Shown here: piece by piece, positions 47,126 to 56,582 of the stretch
How positions within the stretch are numbered: position 1 is the stretch's first letter
Layout: every line of letters starts with the position of its first letter
Origin: Mucilaginibacter sp.
Lineage (GTDB): Bacteria > Bacteroidota > Bacteroidia > Sphingobacteriales > Sphingobacteriaceae
Length of the DNA: 64,000 nt
Assembly (NCBI RefSeq): GCF_025359345.1
Contig: NZ_JANYGQ010000036.1
Location: 404,770 to 468,769 of the forward strand
Direction of reading: 5' to 3'
Made by a program: the position numbers and the translations under genes
The notes under the pieces: generated by a model
What the model saw: only the letters and a program-made list of their open reading frames with translations
Told to the model about the DNA's origin: nothing
Database searches by the model: none

Positions 47126-47875
47126 ATGAAAAAGTTAGCAAACAAAGTAGCAGTAATAACAGGCGCATCAAAAGGTATTGGCGCAGGCATAGCCAAAAGC
47201 CTGGCAGCCGAAGGCGCATCGGTAGTAGTAAACTACTCATCGGCCAAGGAAGGCGCCGACAAGGTAGTAGCCGATATCATCAGCAATGGCGGCAAAGCCA
47301 TTGCCGTACAAGGCAACGTATCAAAATCGGCCGATGTGGCCCGTTTATTTGCTGAAACCAGTAAAGAATTTGGCGCGGTAGATATATTGGTAAACAACGC
47401 CGGCGTTTACAAATTCGCCCCGATAGAACAACTTACCGAAGAAGAATTTCACAGCCAGTTTGATACCAACGTGCTTGGCTTATTGCTCACAACACAAGGT
47501 GCGCTGAAAAGCTTTAACGAAAACGGCGGCAGCATTATCAATATCGGTTCGGTTGTAAGCAACATTGCCCCGATCGGCAGCTCGATTTACACCGCAACCA
47601 AAGGTGCGGTTGATGCCATTACCCATGTATTATCAAAAGAGCTTGGCCCGAAAAAAATCAGGGTAAACTCCATCAATCCGGGAATGGTTGAAACCGAAGG
47701 CACCCACAGCGCAGGCTTTATCGGCAGCGACTTCCAGGCAGAAACCGAGCGTACCGCACCACTTGGCCGTATTGGTCAGCCGGAAGATATTGCGTTGGTG
47801 GCCGTATTCCTTGCATCAGAAGAGTCGCGCTGGTTAACAGGCGAAACTTTGCTTGCAGGTGGCGGTGTGAGGTAA
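47126..47875 (+). CDS. Short-chain dehydrogenase/reductase (SDR)
   Basis: A 249-residue classical SDR. The NAD(P)-binding motif is TGASKGIGAG near the start, NNAG follows at about 89-92, and the catalytic Tyr-Lys pair is in SIYTATKGAVD (YxxxK) with the preceding serine in NIGSVVS. The C-terminus (ASEESRWLTGETLLAGGG) is typical of FabG-like SDRs, but the substrate is unknown. A TetR gene lies 176 bp downstream and two operator-like dyads flank its promoter, so induction by a substrate or electrophile is likely. Confidence 0.92.
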   Translation: MKKLANKVAVITGASKGIGAGIAKSLAAEGASVVVNYSSAKEGADKVVADIISNGGKAIAVQGNVSKSADVARLFAETSKEFGAVDILVNNAGVYKFAPIEQLTEEEFHSQFDTNVLGLLLTTQGALKSFNENGGSIINIGSVVSNIAPIGSSIYTATKGAVDAITHVLSKELGPKKIRVNSINPGMVETEGTHSAGFIGSDFQAETERTAPLGRIGQPEDIALVAVFLASEESRWLTGETLLAGGGVR

Positions 47876-47885
47876 GAAGAAGTCC

Positions 47886-47975
47886 GAAGTCGGAGGTCAG
47901 AAGTCGGAAGTAAAAATCCGGGACGAAACACAACCTGATAAGTGCGGCAGTTTAATTTTTCTGACCTCCGGCTTC
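47886..47975. repeat. Inverted repeat between the SDR and TetR genes
   Basis: GAAGTCGGAGGTCAG (47886-47900) and CTGACCTCCGGCTTC (47961-47975) are inverted with one mismatch. The left part also has the tandem pattern AAGTCGGA/AAGTCCGA. It could act as a terminator, but AAGTCCGGAAGTCGGAA also occurs at about 62300, so it is probably an interspersed repeat. Confidence 0.55.
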
Positions 47976-48012
47976 TGATTTCAGACTATCATTTTAATAA
48001 CCTCTTTAAATT

Positions 48013-48046
48013 GAATAGCTTTGCTTAATTGTAAGCGAGGCTATTC
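48013..48046 (+). promoter_or_regulatory. Dyad in the leader of the TetR gene
   Basis: GAATAGC, then GCTTA and TAAGC, and finally GCTATTC make a 34-bp imperfect dyad ending 5 bp before the ATG. It differs from the GGAACG operators, so it is either an RNA hairpin in the leader or a site for another regulator. Confidence 0.4.
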
Positions 48047-48051
48047 CTGTT

Positions 48052-48633
48052 ATGGCAAGAACAAAAGATTTTGATGAAACCGAGGTGCTGAACAAAGCCA
48101 TTGCTATTTTTTGGCACAAAGGCTACAACGGCACTTCCATGCAGGACCTGGTGGATGGCCTCGGCATCAGCCGCTCGAGCCTTTACGACACCTATGTTGA
48201 TAAGCACACACTATTTGTTAAAGCATTGGAGGCCTATCAATGCGCCGGCTCGGCTAAACTTTGCGGTATCGTTAACAGCGGAGGATCTGCTAAAGAAACC
48301 GTAAAGACACTGCTTGAATATATTATCGGTGAACTGCTTGGCGACCGGATGCAGAAGGGCTGTTTTATGGTGAATGCCGAAGTAGAAATAGCCCCGCACG
48401 ACCCGGAAGTTAGTAAACTGGTGTGCCAGAACGACCAGCAGGTTGAAGATGTTTTTTACCAGGTAATAAAAAAAGGACAGGAAAGTGGTGAGATTACTAA
48501 CCGGCAGGATGCGCGCGCCCTTGCCCGCTTTACATTTAACACCATAAAAGGCTTACGCGTAACCGCCAAATCAACCGTAGATAAAAGTGTGTTCGACGAC
48601 ATCATCAGGCTGGCTTTGTCTGCGCTTGATTAA
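48052..48633 (+). CDS. TetR/AcrR family transcriptional regulator
   Basis: A 193-residue regulator. The N-terminal helix-turn-helix (about 10-55) is TSMQDLVDGLGISRSSLYDT, followed by YVDKHTLFVKALEAY. The remaining helices form the usual TetR_C ligand-binding and dimerisation domain with a cysteine (CFMVNAEVE) that could sense electrophiles, as in some relatives. It is placed after the SDR gene in the same direction and is the natural candidate for binding the two dyads at 47050-47096. Confidence 0.92.
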   Translation: MARTKDFDETEVLNKAIAIFWHKGYNGTSMQDLVDGLGISRSSLYDTYVDKHTLFVKALEAYQCAGSAKLCGIVNSGGSAKETVKTLLEYIIGELLGDRMQKGCFMVNAEVEIAPHDPEVSKLVCQNDQQVEDVFYQVIKKGQESGEITNRQDARALARFTFNTIKGLRVTAKSTVDKSVFDDIIRLALSALD

Positions 48634-48787
48634 AGCCACCTTCTCCCAAGCTGATTCTTGACTCCTGGCTGCGGCTACTGTTTCTTTTTTATGTTCAGCT
48701 GCAACTGCGTCCGCTGTAACTACATTGACTGCTGCTGCGTAAAAGCACCTGAAAAAACGTAACTTGTAATAACATTACCAAACCTGC

Positions 48788-49861
48788 ATGGCAATAAATC
48801 CCCCTTCACGTAATTACGGCCTCGATATTTTAAGGGTGATTGCCTGTTATATGGTAATACAGGCCCACGCCGGCGAGTTTTACTATATCGGCAATGGCGA
48901 CCTGGTGGCAAATAAAGTTGATGCCTACTGGGTTGGCTGGTACACGCCGTTGTGCATTGTGTCGGTGCCGTTGTTTGTAATGATATCGGGGCTTTTTCTT
49001 TTCCCTGTGAAGGATGTGCCTGCTTTTTTCAAAAAGAGGTTCAGTCGTATAGCTATTCCTTTTGTTTTATGGTGCATTTTTTATGCGCTCTATTATTATT
49101 TAAAAGGCTATGCCGATATGGGGACCACTCTTGCCCATATCGCCAACATACCGCTAAATTATGGGGCGCAAATTGGCCACTTGTGGTTTGTGTATATGCT
49201 GCTGGGTATTTACCTGTTTGCCCCTATCCTGTCGCCATGGATACAAACGGCTACCCGTAAAAATATGGAGTTTTACCTGCTACTGTGGGGCGTAACACTT
49301 TGTATTCCCTACATCCACCTGGTTATACCCGAAATTTGGGGCGAGACTTTCTGGAACCGCACCCCCATGCTCTATTACTTTTCGGGCTTTTTGGGCTACG
49401 TGGTGCTGGCCAATTATATCAAACGCTTTCATATGGAGCCCCGGCAATGGAACTACCCGGCAGGTATTGTACTCATTATTGTGGGCTATGCGTTAACAAC
49501 CTATGGATTTTTACAAAGGCTGCCAACCGAAACGCATGTAAGCAAACTTGTATTAACCTGGGGGTTCGAAACCATTAACGTTGCCATGATGACCACCGGC
49601 GCATTCCTGATGTTTAAAAACATCAGCATAAAAAACCCCGACCGGCCGTTCATAAAGCTGTGGATAGATATTGCCGCAAAAAGCTATGGTATTTACCTGG
49701 CGCATATACTTGTGTTAAACGCGGTACACTCGCTGGTTGACAAACGCTTTGCCAGTGCCGCCGTTAAGATCCCTCTTATCGGCGTCTGTACTTTCATCTT
49801 AACCTTCCTGGTTGTTAAGTTACTATCCCTGCTCCCAAAGAGTAAATGGTTGGTTGGTTAA
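48788..49861 (+). CDS. Acyltransferase family 3 membrane protein
   Basis: A 357-residue protein with about ten membrane helices. The first helix carries the family signature LDILRVIACYMVIQAHAGE with a histidine for acyl transfer. Others include LYVVSVPLFVMIS-like and IGHLWFVYMLLGIYLFA segments, and a late ANIAAKSYGIYLAH-like region. Members O-acetylate polysaccharides, lipids or antibiotics. The substrate is unknown. The gene is alone, 154 bp after the TetR gene. Confidence 0.9.
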   Translation: MAINPPSRNYGLDILRVIACYMVIQAHAGEFYYIGNGDLVANKVDAYWVGWYTPLCIVSVPLFVMISGLFLFPVKDVPAFFKKRFSRIAIPFVLWCIFYALYYYLKGYADMGTTLAHIANIPLNYGAQIGHLWFVYMLLGIYLFAPILSPWIQTATRKNMEFYLLLWGVTLCIPYIHLVIPEIWGETFWNRTPMLYYFSGFLGYVVLANYIKRFHMEPRQWNYPAGIVLIIVGYALTTYGFLQRLPTETHVSKLVLTWGFETINVAMMTTGAFLMFKNISIKNPDRPFIKLWIDIAAKSYGIYLAHILVLNAVHSLVDKRFASAAVKIPLIGVCTFILTFLVVKLLSLLPKSKWLVG

Positions 49862-50096
49862 AACTATGTAAACCTTCGTTCGCGTAATTTGGGCTAAAAG
49901 ATACCCGGGGGCACCCCTCGGGCGAAATTTAAATCCCATAATGTTAAATCCTTATTAAGCCCTTAAAATTTCGACAATGTCCGAAATATGTCATACTTTT
50001 TAAAATAATTTAAAAAGCCACCTACTTTTCATGGCATTTTTTTTAAGTTTAGCAATTATTTCTCAACCATTACTTAATTACCTAAAGAAGAATCTT

Positions 50097-53000
50097 ATGA
50101 AGATTAATTTACCATTAAAATTTTGTTGTTTAACAGCGGCTTTATTAATAGCCTGCTGTATCAATGGCTACTCAAATCCATTGAAAATCAAAGGGATAAA
50201 TGGCAAGGCTGTACATGCCCAGGGCCCTGTTAAAGGGATTGTAAAAGATAACACCGGCGAGTTGTTGGTTGGCGTATCTGTATCGATAAAAGGCACCACA
50301 ACCGGTACGCAAACCGATGTTAACGGTGCATTTACTTTAAATGCCAACCCGGGCGACGTGTTGGTGTTTACCTACATTGGCTACGCCAAACAAGAAGTTA
50401 CCGTTGGCACCGATGCCAATATTACGGTAACCCTGGCGCCCGACTCGAAACAACTACAGGAAGTGGTTGTAACAGCATTAGGTATTTCAAGGGAATCAAA
50501 AACCTTGTCGTACGGCGTGCAAACCATTAAAGGCACCCAGGTTACTGACGTTCCTGATGCAAGTTTGGTAAACAGCCTGTCGGGTAAAATTGCTGGTGCG
50601 CAAATCACCAAAAGCTCATCAGGCGTAGGTGGCTCAACCAAAGTTGTATTGCGTGGCAACAAGTCGATTAACGGCGATAACAACGCGCTTTATGTAATTG
50701 ACGGTATCCCGATGCCACGCAACCTAAGCGGCCAGATTGGCGGCGTATTTGGTGGCATGGATCGCGGTGATGGTATCGAAAACCTAAACCCTGACGATGT
50801 TGAAAGCATTAGTGTATTACCAGGCTCTTCGGCGTCAGCGCTTTACGGCGGCCAGGGATCAAACGGCGTTATTTTAATAACCACTAAAAAGGGTAAAGTT
50901 GGTAAACCGCTTATCAGTTTTTCATCAAACACTACTTTTGAAAAACCGTTCGAAATTCCAAAACTGCAAACTACTTATGGCGAAACAACTGAAGAAAATG
51001 GCGTTCCCGTTACTTTCTCTCCCGAAAGTTGGGGGCCAAAAATAAGTGCCAACAATTCTGCCGATCCTAAGTCATTCTTTAACACTGGCAAAACTTTCAT
51101 CAACGCACTTTCATTACAAACCGGTACTGAAAAAAATCAGAGCTATTTCTCTTTCGAAAGCACCAATTCAACCGGCTTGATCCCGTCTAACAAGTTAGAT
51201 AAGTACAATTTTACAGCAAGGAATACCAGCAAATTCTTTAATGATAAACTAACGCTTGATGTATCGGCTAACTACGTAAGCCAAACAGTTAATAACAGGC
51301 CAAACCAGGGTTACTATTATAACCCCCTGGTATCATTATACCTGTTCCCCCGCGGAGTTGATTTTAACCAATATAAAAACAACTATGAAGTTTACGATCC
51401 TACCCGTGTGTTATTCGCTCAGAACTGGCCCTATGCTATCAATGACATTGCTACACAAAACCCATACTGGATCACAAACCGCAACAACAACCAGGACAAG
51501 CTAAACCGTATACTAGGTACCGTTAGCTTGAAATATGAAATCACTAACTGGTTAAATATTGCCGGCCGTTTAAAAGTCGACAGGACTGAAGACGTTTTTG
51601 AATCCGAAAATTTTGCTACCTCAAGTAACGTACTGGTAGGCCCTAAAGGCTCTTACGGTTACAATCCAAGCAGCATTAACCAAACCTATGCAGATCTGAT
51701 CGCCAACGTAAATAAAAAGTTTGGCAACTTCAGCCTTACTGCAAACATCGGTGGCAGTTTGCAAAATTCACAAACCCAGGGATCAAATACAAATGGTGCC
51801 TTGCTGAACATTGCTAACGTATTCTCCATAGCTAATATCGATTATACAAAAGTACACCCTACCCAATATGCCGACAGGCAACAGATCCAATCTGTATTTG
51901 GCACAGCTACGTTAGGCTATAAGGATTATTTATTTTTAGATGTAACCGGCAGGAATGACTGGGATTCGAGTTTAGCCTTTACAGCTAAGCAGGATTTCTT
52001 TTACCCTTCGGTTGGCTTGAACCTGGTATTAAGCCAGCTTACAAAGCTGCCTGATTTCATCAGCTTCGCTAAAATCCGTGCTAACCTTACCAACGTTGGT
52101 AACGGTGCAGGTGCAATCCCGTATGCTACCAACCCAAGCTACGCAGTATCAAACGGTTCTGTAAATTCAATTGGTGCAAAGCCATTCTTAGATCTCAAGC
52201 CCGAAAAAACCCGCTCTTATGAGTTAGGAACCGACCTGCGTTTATTTAACGATAAACTTACTTTTACATTTAACGCTTACAAATCGTTCACTAAAAACGA
52301 GATTTATTCTATTAGTGCCAGTCCTACAACCGGTTATAGCACTTATTACTTTAATGGCGGCGACTTAGAGAACAAAGGTTTGGAGTTAACTTTGGGTTAC
52401 AATGCTAAATTTGGCGATCTTACCTGGAAACCAAGCTTTAACTTCTCATTAAACAGAAACAAAGTGCTTGATGTATTGGAATACACCGATCCGGCAACAG
52501 GTAAATTAACCACCCTTGATTATGTGAACCTATCAGGCGATGTGTTCAACTTAAGGGTACAAAAAGGTGGCGCTTACGGCGATATGTATGCCCTGGCTTC
52601 CGAAAAAGACGCCCAGGGACATTACATTGTCGATGCAAACGGCGTTCCGATCAAATCAACCTCAGAATACACGAAAATCGGTAACGTAAACCCTAACTTT
52701 GTTGCAGGTGTGCAAAATGAGTTTACTTACAAAGGCATCAGGTTAAGCTTTCTTATCGACGGTAAGTTTGGCGGACAGGTTGTATCAGGCACACAGGCAA
52801 TCCTTGACCAGTACGGCGTTTCAGAAGCTTCTGCCGCAGCACGTGATGCCGGTGGCGTGAATGTTAACGGCAAAATGGTTGATGCAAAAACTTACTATAA
52901 AACAATTGGCGGCAGAAACCCTACTGCTGATCTGTATACCTACAGCGCGACAAACATCCGTTTACGCGAACTGGTGTTTGGATATACTTTACCGGGCAGC

Positions 53001-53186
53001 CTTTTAAACAATAAGGTTAAAAATATTGGCATTTCGGTTGTTGCCAGGAACCTTTGGATGATAAAAAATAATGCGCCGTTTGACCCGGATGCTAACTTAT
53101 CTGCAGGAAACGGTTTGCAGGCCCTTGACGTATTCAACCTCCCATCCATCAGAAGCTTTGGCTTTAAAGTTAGCGCCCAGTTCTAA
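50097..53186 (+). CDS. SusC/RagA-type TonB-linked outer-membrane transporter
   Basis: A 1029-residue protein from the ATG at 50097, giving the signal peptide MKINLPLKFCCLTAALLIAC. The frame extends to 50031 but those residues make no better signal. A carboxypeptidase-like regulatory domain (KGIVKDNTGELLVGVSVSIK) is followed by the SusC plug (VVVTALGISRESKTLSYGVQ, VLRGNKSINGDNNALYVIDG, LPGSSASALYGGQGSNGVIL). The barrel ends with FGFKVSAQF. SusC imports oligosaccharides or peptides with its SusD partner, whose gene is 26 bp downstream. Confidence 0.96.
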   Translation: MKINLPLKFCCLTAALLIACCINGYSNPLKIKGINGKAVHAQGPVKGIVKDNTGELLVGVSVSIKGTTTGTQTDVNGAFTLNANPGDVLVFTYIGYAKQEVTVGTDANITVTLAPDSKQLQEVVVTALGISRESKTLSYGVQTIKGTQVTDVPDASLVNSLSGKIAGAQITKSSSGVGGSTKVVLRGNKSINGDNNALYVIDGIPMPRNLSGQIGGVFGGMDRGDGIENLNPDDVESISVLPGSSASALYGGQGSNGVILITTKKGKVGKPLISFSSNTTFEKPFEIPKLQTTYGETTEENGVPVTFSPESWGPKISANNSADPKSFFNTGKTFINALSLQTGTEKNQSYFSFESTNSTGLIPSNKLDKYNFTARNTSKFFNDKLTLDVSANYVSQTVNNRPNQGYYYNPLVSLYLFPRGVDFNQYKNNYEVYDPTRVLFAQNWPYAINDIATQNPYWITNRNNNQDKLNRILGTVSLKYEITNWLNIAGRLKVDRTEDVFESENFATSSNVLVGPKGSYGYNPSSINQTYADLIANVNKKFGNFSLTANIGGSLQNSQTQGSNTNGALLNIANVFSIANIDYTKVHPTQYADRQQIQSVFGTATLGYKDYLFLDVTGRNDWDSSLAFTAKQDFFYPSVGLNLVLSQLTKLPDFISFAKIRANLTNVGNGAGAIPYATNPSYAVSNGSVNSIGAKPFLDLKPEKTRSYELGTDLRLFNDKLTFTFNAYKSFTKNEIYSISASPTTGYSTYYFNGGDLENKGLELTLGYNAKFGDLTWKPSFNFSLNRNKVLDVLEYTDPATGKLTTLDYVNLSGDVFNLRVQKGGAYGDMYALASEKDAQGHYIVDANGVPIKSTSEYTKIGNVNPNFVAGVQNEFTYKGIRLSFLIDGKFGGQVVSGTQAILDQYGVSEASAAARDAGGVNVNGKMVDAKTYYKTIGGRNPTADLYTYSATNIRLRELVFGYTLPGSLLNNKVKNIGISVVARNLWMIKNNAPFDPDANLSAGNGLQALDVFNLPSIRSFGFKVSAQF

Positions 53187-53212
53187 TTGTCAGATTCATA
53201 AATGATATTAAT

Positions 53213-54817
53213 ATGAAAACAAAATATTTAAATAAAAAATTAGGTGTCGCTTTAGCTCTTATAGGGCTGGGCTTCACTGTCACCCAATCTTCGTGTACCA
53301 AAAATTTTGAAAAGTATAATACCAACAAGTATAATGCTACCGACTCATTGTTGAAAATTGATGGCGAAGGCTACGGATCATTCCTGATCCCGATGCAGTT
53401 AGGTGTTATAAACTCAACAAACTACAACTTCCAGGTTCAGCAAAATTTGAATGCCGATATTTACTCAGGCTTTATGATGTCGGGCGATCCGTTTAACGGC
53501 GGCGTAAACAATACCAACTATGGTTTGGTTTCGGGCTGGAATACAGCAGCCTTTGATTTGGCTTACCCGTCAATAATGAGTAACTGGCAATCAGTTTACA
53601 AAAAGGCTGCTACAGCAGCCCCTGACTTTTTAGCGGTAGCTTACATTTTAAAGGTCGAGGGCATGCACCGCCTTACCGATATCTACGGTCCTATTCCGTA
53701 TATTCAGTTTGGCAAAGGTGGGCTTTCAACACCTTATGACAGCCAGCAGGCCGTTTACAACCAGTTTTTCGCTGAATTGAATATAGCCATTAAAACTTTA
53801 AAAGATTATATCGTGGCTCATCCCGGCGCTAAGCCAATGGCTGCTTATGATTTGATTTATGGTGGCGATTATACCAAATGGCTAAAATTTGCCAACTCAT
53901 TAAAATTACGTTTGGCAATACGCATTTCAATGGTCGACCCTGCCACAGCAAAAACCCAGGGCGAGGCAGCGATGACCGATGCAGGCGGCCTGATTGCGAG
54001 CAATGATGACAATGCTTATGTACAAGCTGCAAACGGGGTAACGTTTACGAACCCGCTTTGGTCTGTTGACTACGAATATACCGACATTAACCTCGGCGCG
54101 CCAATGGAGTGCTACCTTAAAGGATTTAACGACCCAAGGCTTGCGGCTTACTTTGTGCCAAACAAAAACGGCGAGTTCCGTGGTATCCGTAATGGTGTTG
54201 CAATTAGCTCAACCAGCCAGTATGCCGACGCAAGTAACTTTAAATTGACCAGCACATCACCTATCAGGTTTATGGCCGCGTCAGAAGTTTATTTCCTGAA
54301 AGCAGAAGCAGCATTACGTGGCTGGAATGCCGGTGGTACAGCCCAAAGCTTTTATGAGCAGGGTATAAACACCTCGTTTGCGCAAAGCAATGTATCATCA
54401 GGCACTTACCTCAGTGATGCAACAAGTACTGAAGCGCCTTATGTCGATTTATCAAGCGCTGTAAACAACGTACCGGCCAACTCACCTTACTTAAGTAAGA
54501 TAACCGTTAAATGGAATGAGGCAGATACCTATCAGCATAAGTTGGAGCGCATCATCACCCAAAAATGGTTAGGTTTATGGCCTGATGGCCAGGAAGCATG
54601 GTCGGAGTTCAGGAGAACTAATTACCCGGTTTTAATGCCTGTTGTAGTTAACAATAGCCAGGGAACAATCAGCACCATGGATTTTATCCGCAGGCTGCCA
54701 TTCTCTGCAAACGAGTACAGGGATAATAACCAGGAAGTAACCAAAGCCGTAGCCCTGCTTAACGGCCCCGACAACGGCGGTACACGTTTATGGTGGGATT
54801 TAGCTACCAAAAACTAA
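53213..54817 (+). CDS. SusD/RagB-type nutrient-binding lipoprotein
   Basis: A 534-residue lipoprotein (lipobox QSSC, Cys 28). It has the helical SusD core with TPR-like motifs and the SusD C-terminal region (AASEVYFLKAEAALRGWNAG, IITQKWLGLWPDGQEAWSEF). It binds substrate above the SusC barrel. No glycoside hydrolase, protease or sigma/anti-sigma gene is adjacent, so the substrate cannot be inferred from context. Some SusCD pairs of this short type import peptides. Confidence 0.95.
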   Translation: MKTKYLNKKLGVALALIGLGFTVTQSSCTKNFEKYNTNKYNATDSLLKIDGEGYGSFLIPMQLGVINSTNYNFQVQQNLNADIYSGFMMSGDPFNGGVNNTNYGLVSGWNTAAFDLAYPSIMSNWQSVYKKAATAAPDFLAVAYILKVEGMHRLTDIYGPIPYIQFGKGGLSTPYDSQQAVYNQFFAELNIAIKTLKDYIVAHPGAKPMAAYDLIYGGDYTKWLKFANSLKLRLAIRISMVDPATAKTQGEAAMTDAGGLIASNDDNAYVQAANGVTFTNPLWSVDYEYTDINLGAPMECYLKGFNDPRLAAYFVPNKNGEFRGIRNGVAISSTSQYADASNFKLTSTSPIRFMAASEVYFLKAEAALRGWNAGGTAQSFYEQGINTSFAQSNVSSGTYLSDATSTEAPYVDLSSAVNNVPANSPYLSKITVKWNEADTYQHKLERIITQKWLGLWPDGQEAWSEFRRTNYPVLMPVVVNNSQGTISTMDFIRRLPFSANEYRDNNQEVTKAVALLNGPDNGGTRLWWDLATKN

Positions 54818-54837
54818 TAACGTTAATTATAAATACG

Positions 54838-54865
54838 AAAAGGCCCTTCAAAAGAGGGCCTTTTT
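54838..54865 (+). terminator. Terminator of the susCD operon
   Basis: AAAAGGCCCT pairs with AGGGCCTTTT around a short loop and runs into TTTTT. It lies 21 bp after the SusD stop. Confidence 0.9.
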
Positions 54866-54994
54866 GCATTATCTGCTTTTTTTACAGATTATTTTCTTTA
54901 ATCTGTAAATTCTGCTTTATGCCTTAAAAACAATTCAATTTTCCTGGCCAAAATTTTCCTTTATTTTTTTAATTTTTGTTTGTTGGCGCAGCAA

Positions 54995-55519
54995 TCAATC
55001 CAAATAAATATCTAATAACCCCTCCGGCAAATCAACGCGCACTATCTCCTTCACCACATCTATGCCTTTAATTATTTCCTCGTTAAGCGGGAAAAGCACT
55101 TCGCAGTTTTTATAGGTAACGGTGGCCAGTATTTGCTGCGGGTATTCCTGCACGTCGGTAATTTTGCCGAGCTCGCCTTCATAATCGTCAATAGCGGTAA
55201 AACCAACCAGGTCGAACAGGGTAAATTCAGCTTCTTTCTTTTTGGGCTTCAGCTTATTTGGCAGATAAATATCTTTTTTAGCAAGCGTGGCTGCCTTTTC
55301 AATTGTATTCACATCTTCCAGGAACAGGTAGGCCGCATTTTTTTGCAGGTATTTTATCGATTCTACAAAATAGGGCACCAGCTTACCGGCAGTTTCAACA
55401 AAAACGGTATTGAACTTTACACTTTCAATTCCATCAAAATCAACATAAATATGCAGCTCGCCTTTAAGCCCTTTGGGTTTTAAAATACTGCCTATGCGAA
55501 AACAATCTTCGGTTGTCAT
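54995..55519 (-). CDS. rimM: 16S rRNA processing protein RimM
   Basis: A 174-residue protein with the two usual domains. The N-terminal RimM barrel is shown by IGSILKPKGLKGELHIYVDF and the PRC-barrel by FTLFDLVGFTAIDDYEGELG. The end is VDLPEGLLDIYLD. RimM helps mature the 30S head and binds S19. It lies downstream of rpsP, as expected, but trmD and rplS do not follow: the next gene on that side is the convergent SusD gene. Confidence 0.95.
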   Translation of the reverse strand: MTTEDCFRIGSILKPKGLKGELHIYVDFDGIESVKFNTVFVETAGKLVPYFVESIKYLQKNAAYLFLEDVNTIEKAATLAKKDIYLPNKLKPKKKEAEFTLFDLVGFTAIDDYEGELGKITDVQEYPQQILATVTYKNCEVLFPLNEEIIKGIDVVKEIVRVDLPEGLLDIYLD

Positions 55520-55553
55520 AACATTGAGTTGTTACGGGGAATGTATATTAAAC

Positions 55554-55591
55554 AACAATGGCGAAGTAACTTTAAGTTCTTCGCCATTGTT
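55554..55591 (-). terminator. Hairpin between rpsP and rimM
   Basis: AACAATGGCGAAG and CTTCGCCATTGTT form a perfect 13-bp stem with a 12-nt loop, in the 91-bp gap of the rpsP-rimM pair. On the minus strand it is followed by GTTTAATAT, only weakly U-rich. It may be a partial terminator, an attenuator or an RNA-stability element. Confidence 0.6.
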
Positions 55592-55610
55592 TATAAATTC
55601 TTGTCTGAAA

Positions 55611-56162
55611 TTATTCAGCGCTGTCTGCAGGAGTTTCGTCAGCTGCAGCTTCCGGAGCTTCAACAGCTTCTTCTTCGGCAGGGGCCTCAACTTCTTCAAC
55701 TTCAGGCGTGTTTTTAGCAACAATAGCCGCAGCTTTTGCTTCTTTCTTTTTAGCTTCGGCAGCCAAAGCAGCTTTACGCGCTTCGTCTTTTGCTGATACT
55801 AAACCTGTTTTCTTACCTGTAATTTTTCCTTCTTTGGTATCTAACCATTCCTGGAATTTTGCTTCAACCTGCTCTTCAGTTAACGCACCTTTTTTAAGGC
55901 CGCCCTGTAAGTGTTTTTTGTACAATACACCTTTGTAAGATAGTATAGCACGGCAGGTATCTGTAGGCTGTGCACCATTGTTAACCCAATCCAACGTTTT
56001 ATCGAAATTGATGTCGATAGTTGCAGGGTTAGTGTTTGGGTTGTATGAGCCTAAACGCTCAATAAAACGTCCGTCACGCGGCGCGCGCGCATCGGCTACC
56101 ACGATGTAATAAAAGGGTTTACCTTTTTTACCGTGTCTTTGCAATCTGATTTTAGTTGCCAT
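55611..56162 (-). CDS. rpsP: 30S ribosomal protein S16 with an extended tail
   Basis: A 183-residue protein. The first 80 residues are the S16 core (MATKIRLQRHGKKGKPFYYI, DARAPRDGRFIERLGSYNP, GAQPTDTCRAILSYKGVLYK). The next 100 are an Ala/Lys/Glu-rich extension (EAKKKEAKAAAIVAKNTPEV, EEVEAPAEEEAVEAPE), a known feature of Bacteroidota S16, roughly doubling the length of E. coli S16. The tail is probably disordered. First gene of the rpsP-rimM unit. Confidence 0.97.
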   Translation of the reverse strand: MATKIRLQRHGKKGKPFYYIVVADARAPRDGRFIERLGSYNPNTNPATIDINFDKTLDWVNNGAQPTDTCRAILSYKGVLYKKHLQGGLKKGALTEEQVEAKFQEWLDTKEGKITGKKTGLVSAKDEARKAALAAEAKKKEAKAAAIVAKNTPEVEEVEAPAEEEAVEAPEAAADETPADSAE

Positions 56163-56582
56163 TTTTTAATTTTATGTATTCAACATTGTCCCCGGAGTCC
56201 TTTCTGCGGGGATGCAAAGGTAGGTATTATATTTATTAATTGGAAATGATTTCGTCATTTAGTGATTGGAGGTTAGTTGATTAGAGATTAAGGGGGAGTG
56301 ATCAGAGGCTGGTTAATTAGAGATTAGTTGAAAAATGACCTATATTCCGAAATTGGCATTCCTACTTCCGCATTCACCAACCTCTAATCTCCAATTAACT
56401 AATCACTAAAATTCACTTTCTTCTTTTAAAAACCGGCAGATATGTTTAGTATCGCAAAATAATAGCTGGTTGCAGCCATTAATGTGTTTTGAAGCAAAAT
56501 CCCGGTAATTTGGCCGGGCAAATGGTTAAAATTTAAAATAATAGTTAACTTTATAAAAATGCCCAGGCGCTAAAATTAAATT
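56163..56582. other. Intergenic region between rpsP and the PAS gene
   Basis: This 420-bp divergent spacer includes the rpsP leader, the TTAGAGATTAG-type repeats at 56261-56405, and an AT-rich promoter region for the PAS gene. No gene was found. Confidence 0.4.
56312..56399. repeat. Inverted repeat of TTAGAGATTAG-type sequence
   Basis: GTTAATTAGAGATTAG (56312-56327) and CTAATCTCCAATTAAC (56384-56399) pair with one mismatch. Similar GATTAGAGATTA words occur just upstream and near 190-260 in the window. Confidence 0.55.

Noticed and set aside
54995..56162. Overlapping Lys/Leu-rich frames opposite the S16 tail
   Set aside because: Antisense to the biased Ala/Lys/Glu tail of S16; composition artefact.
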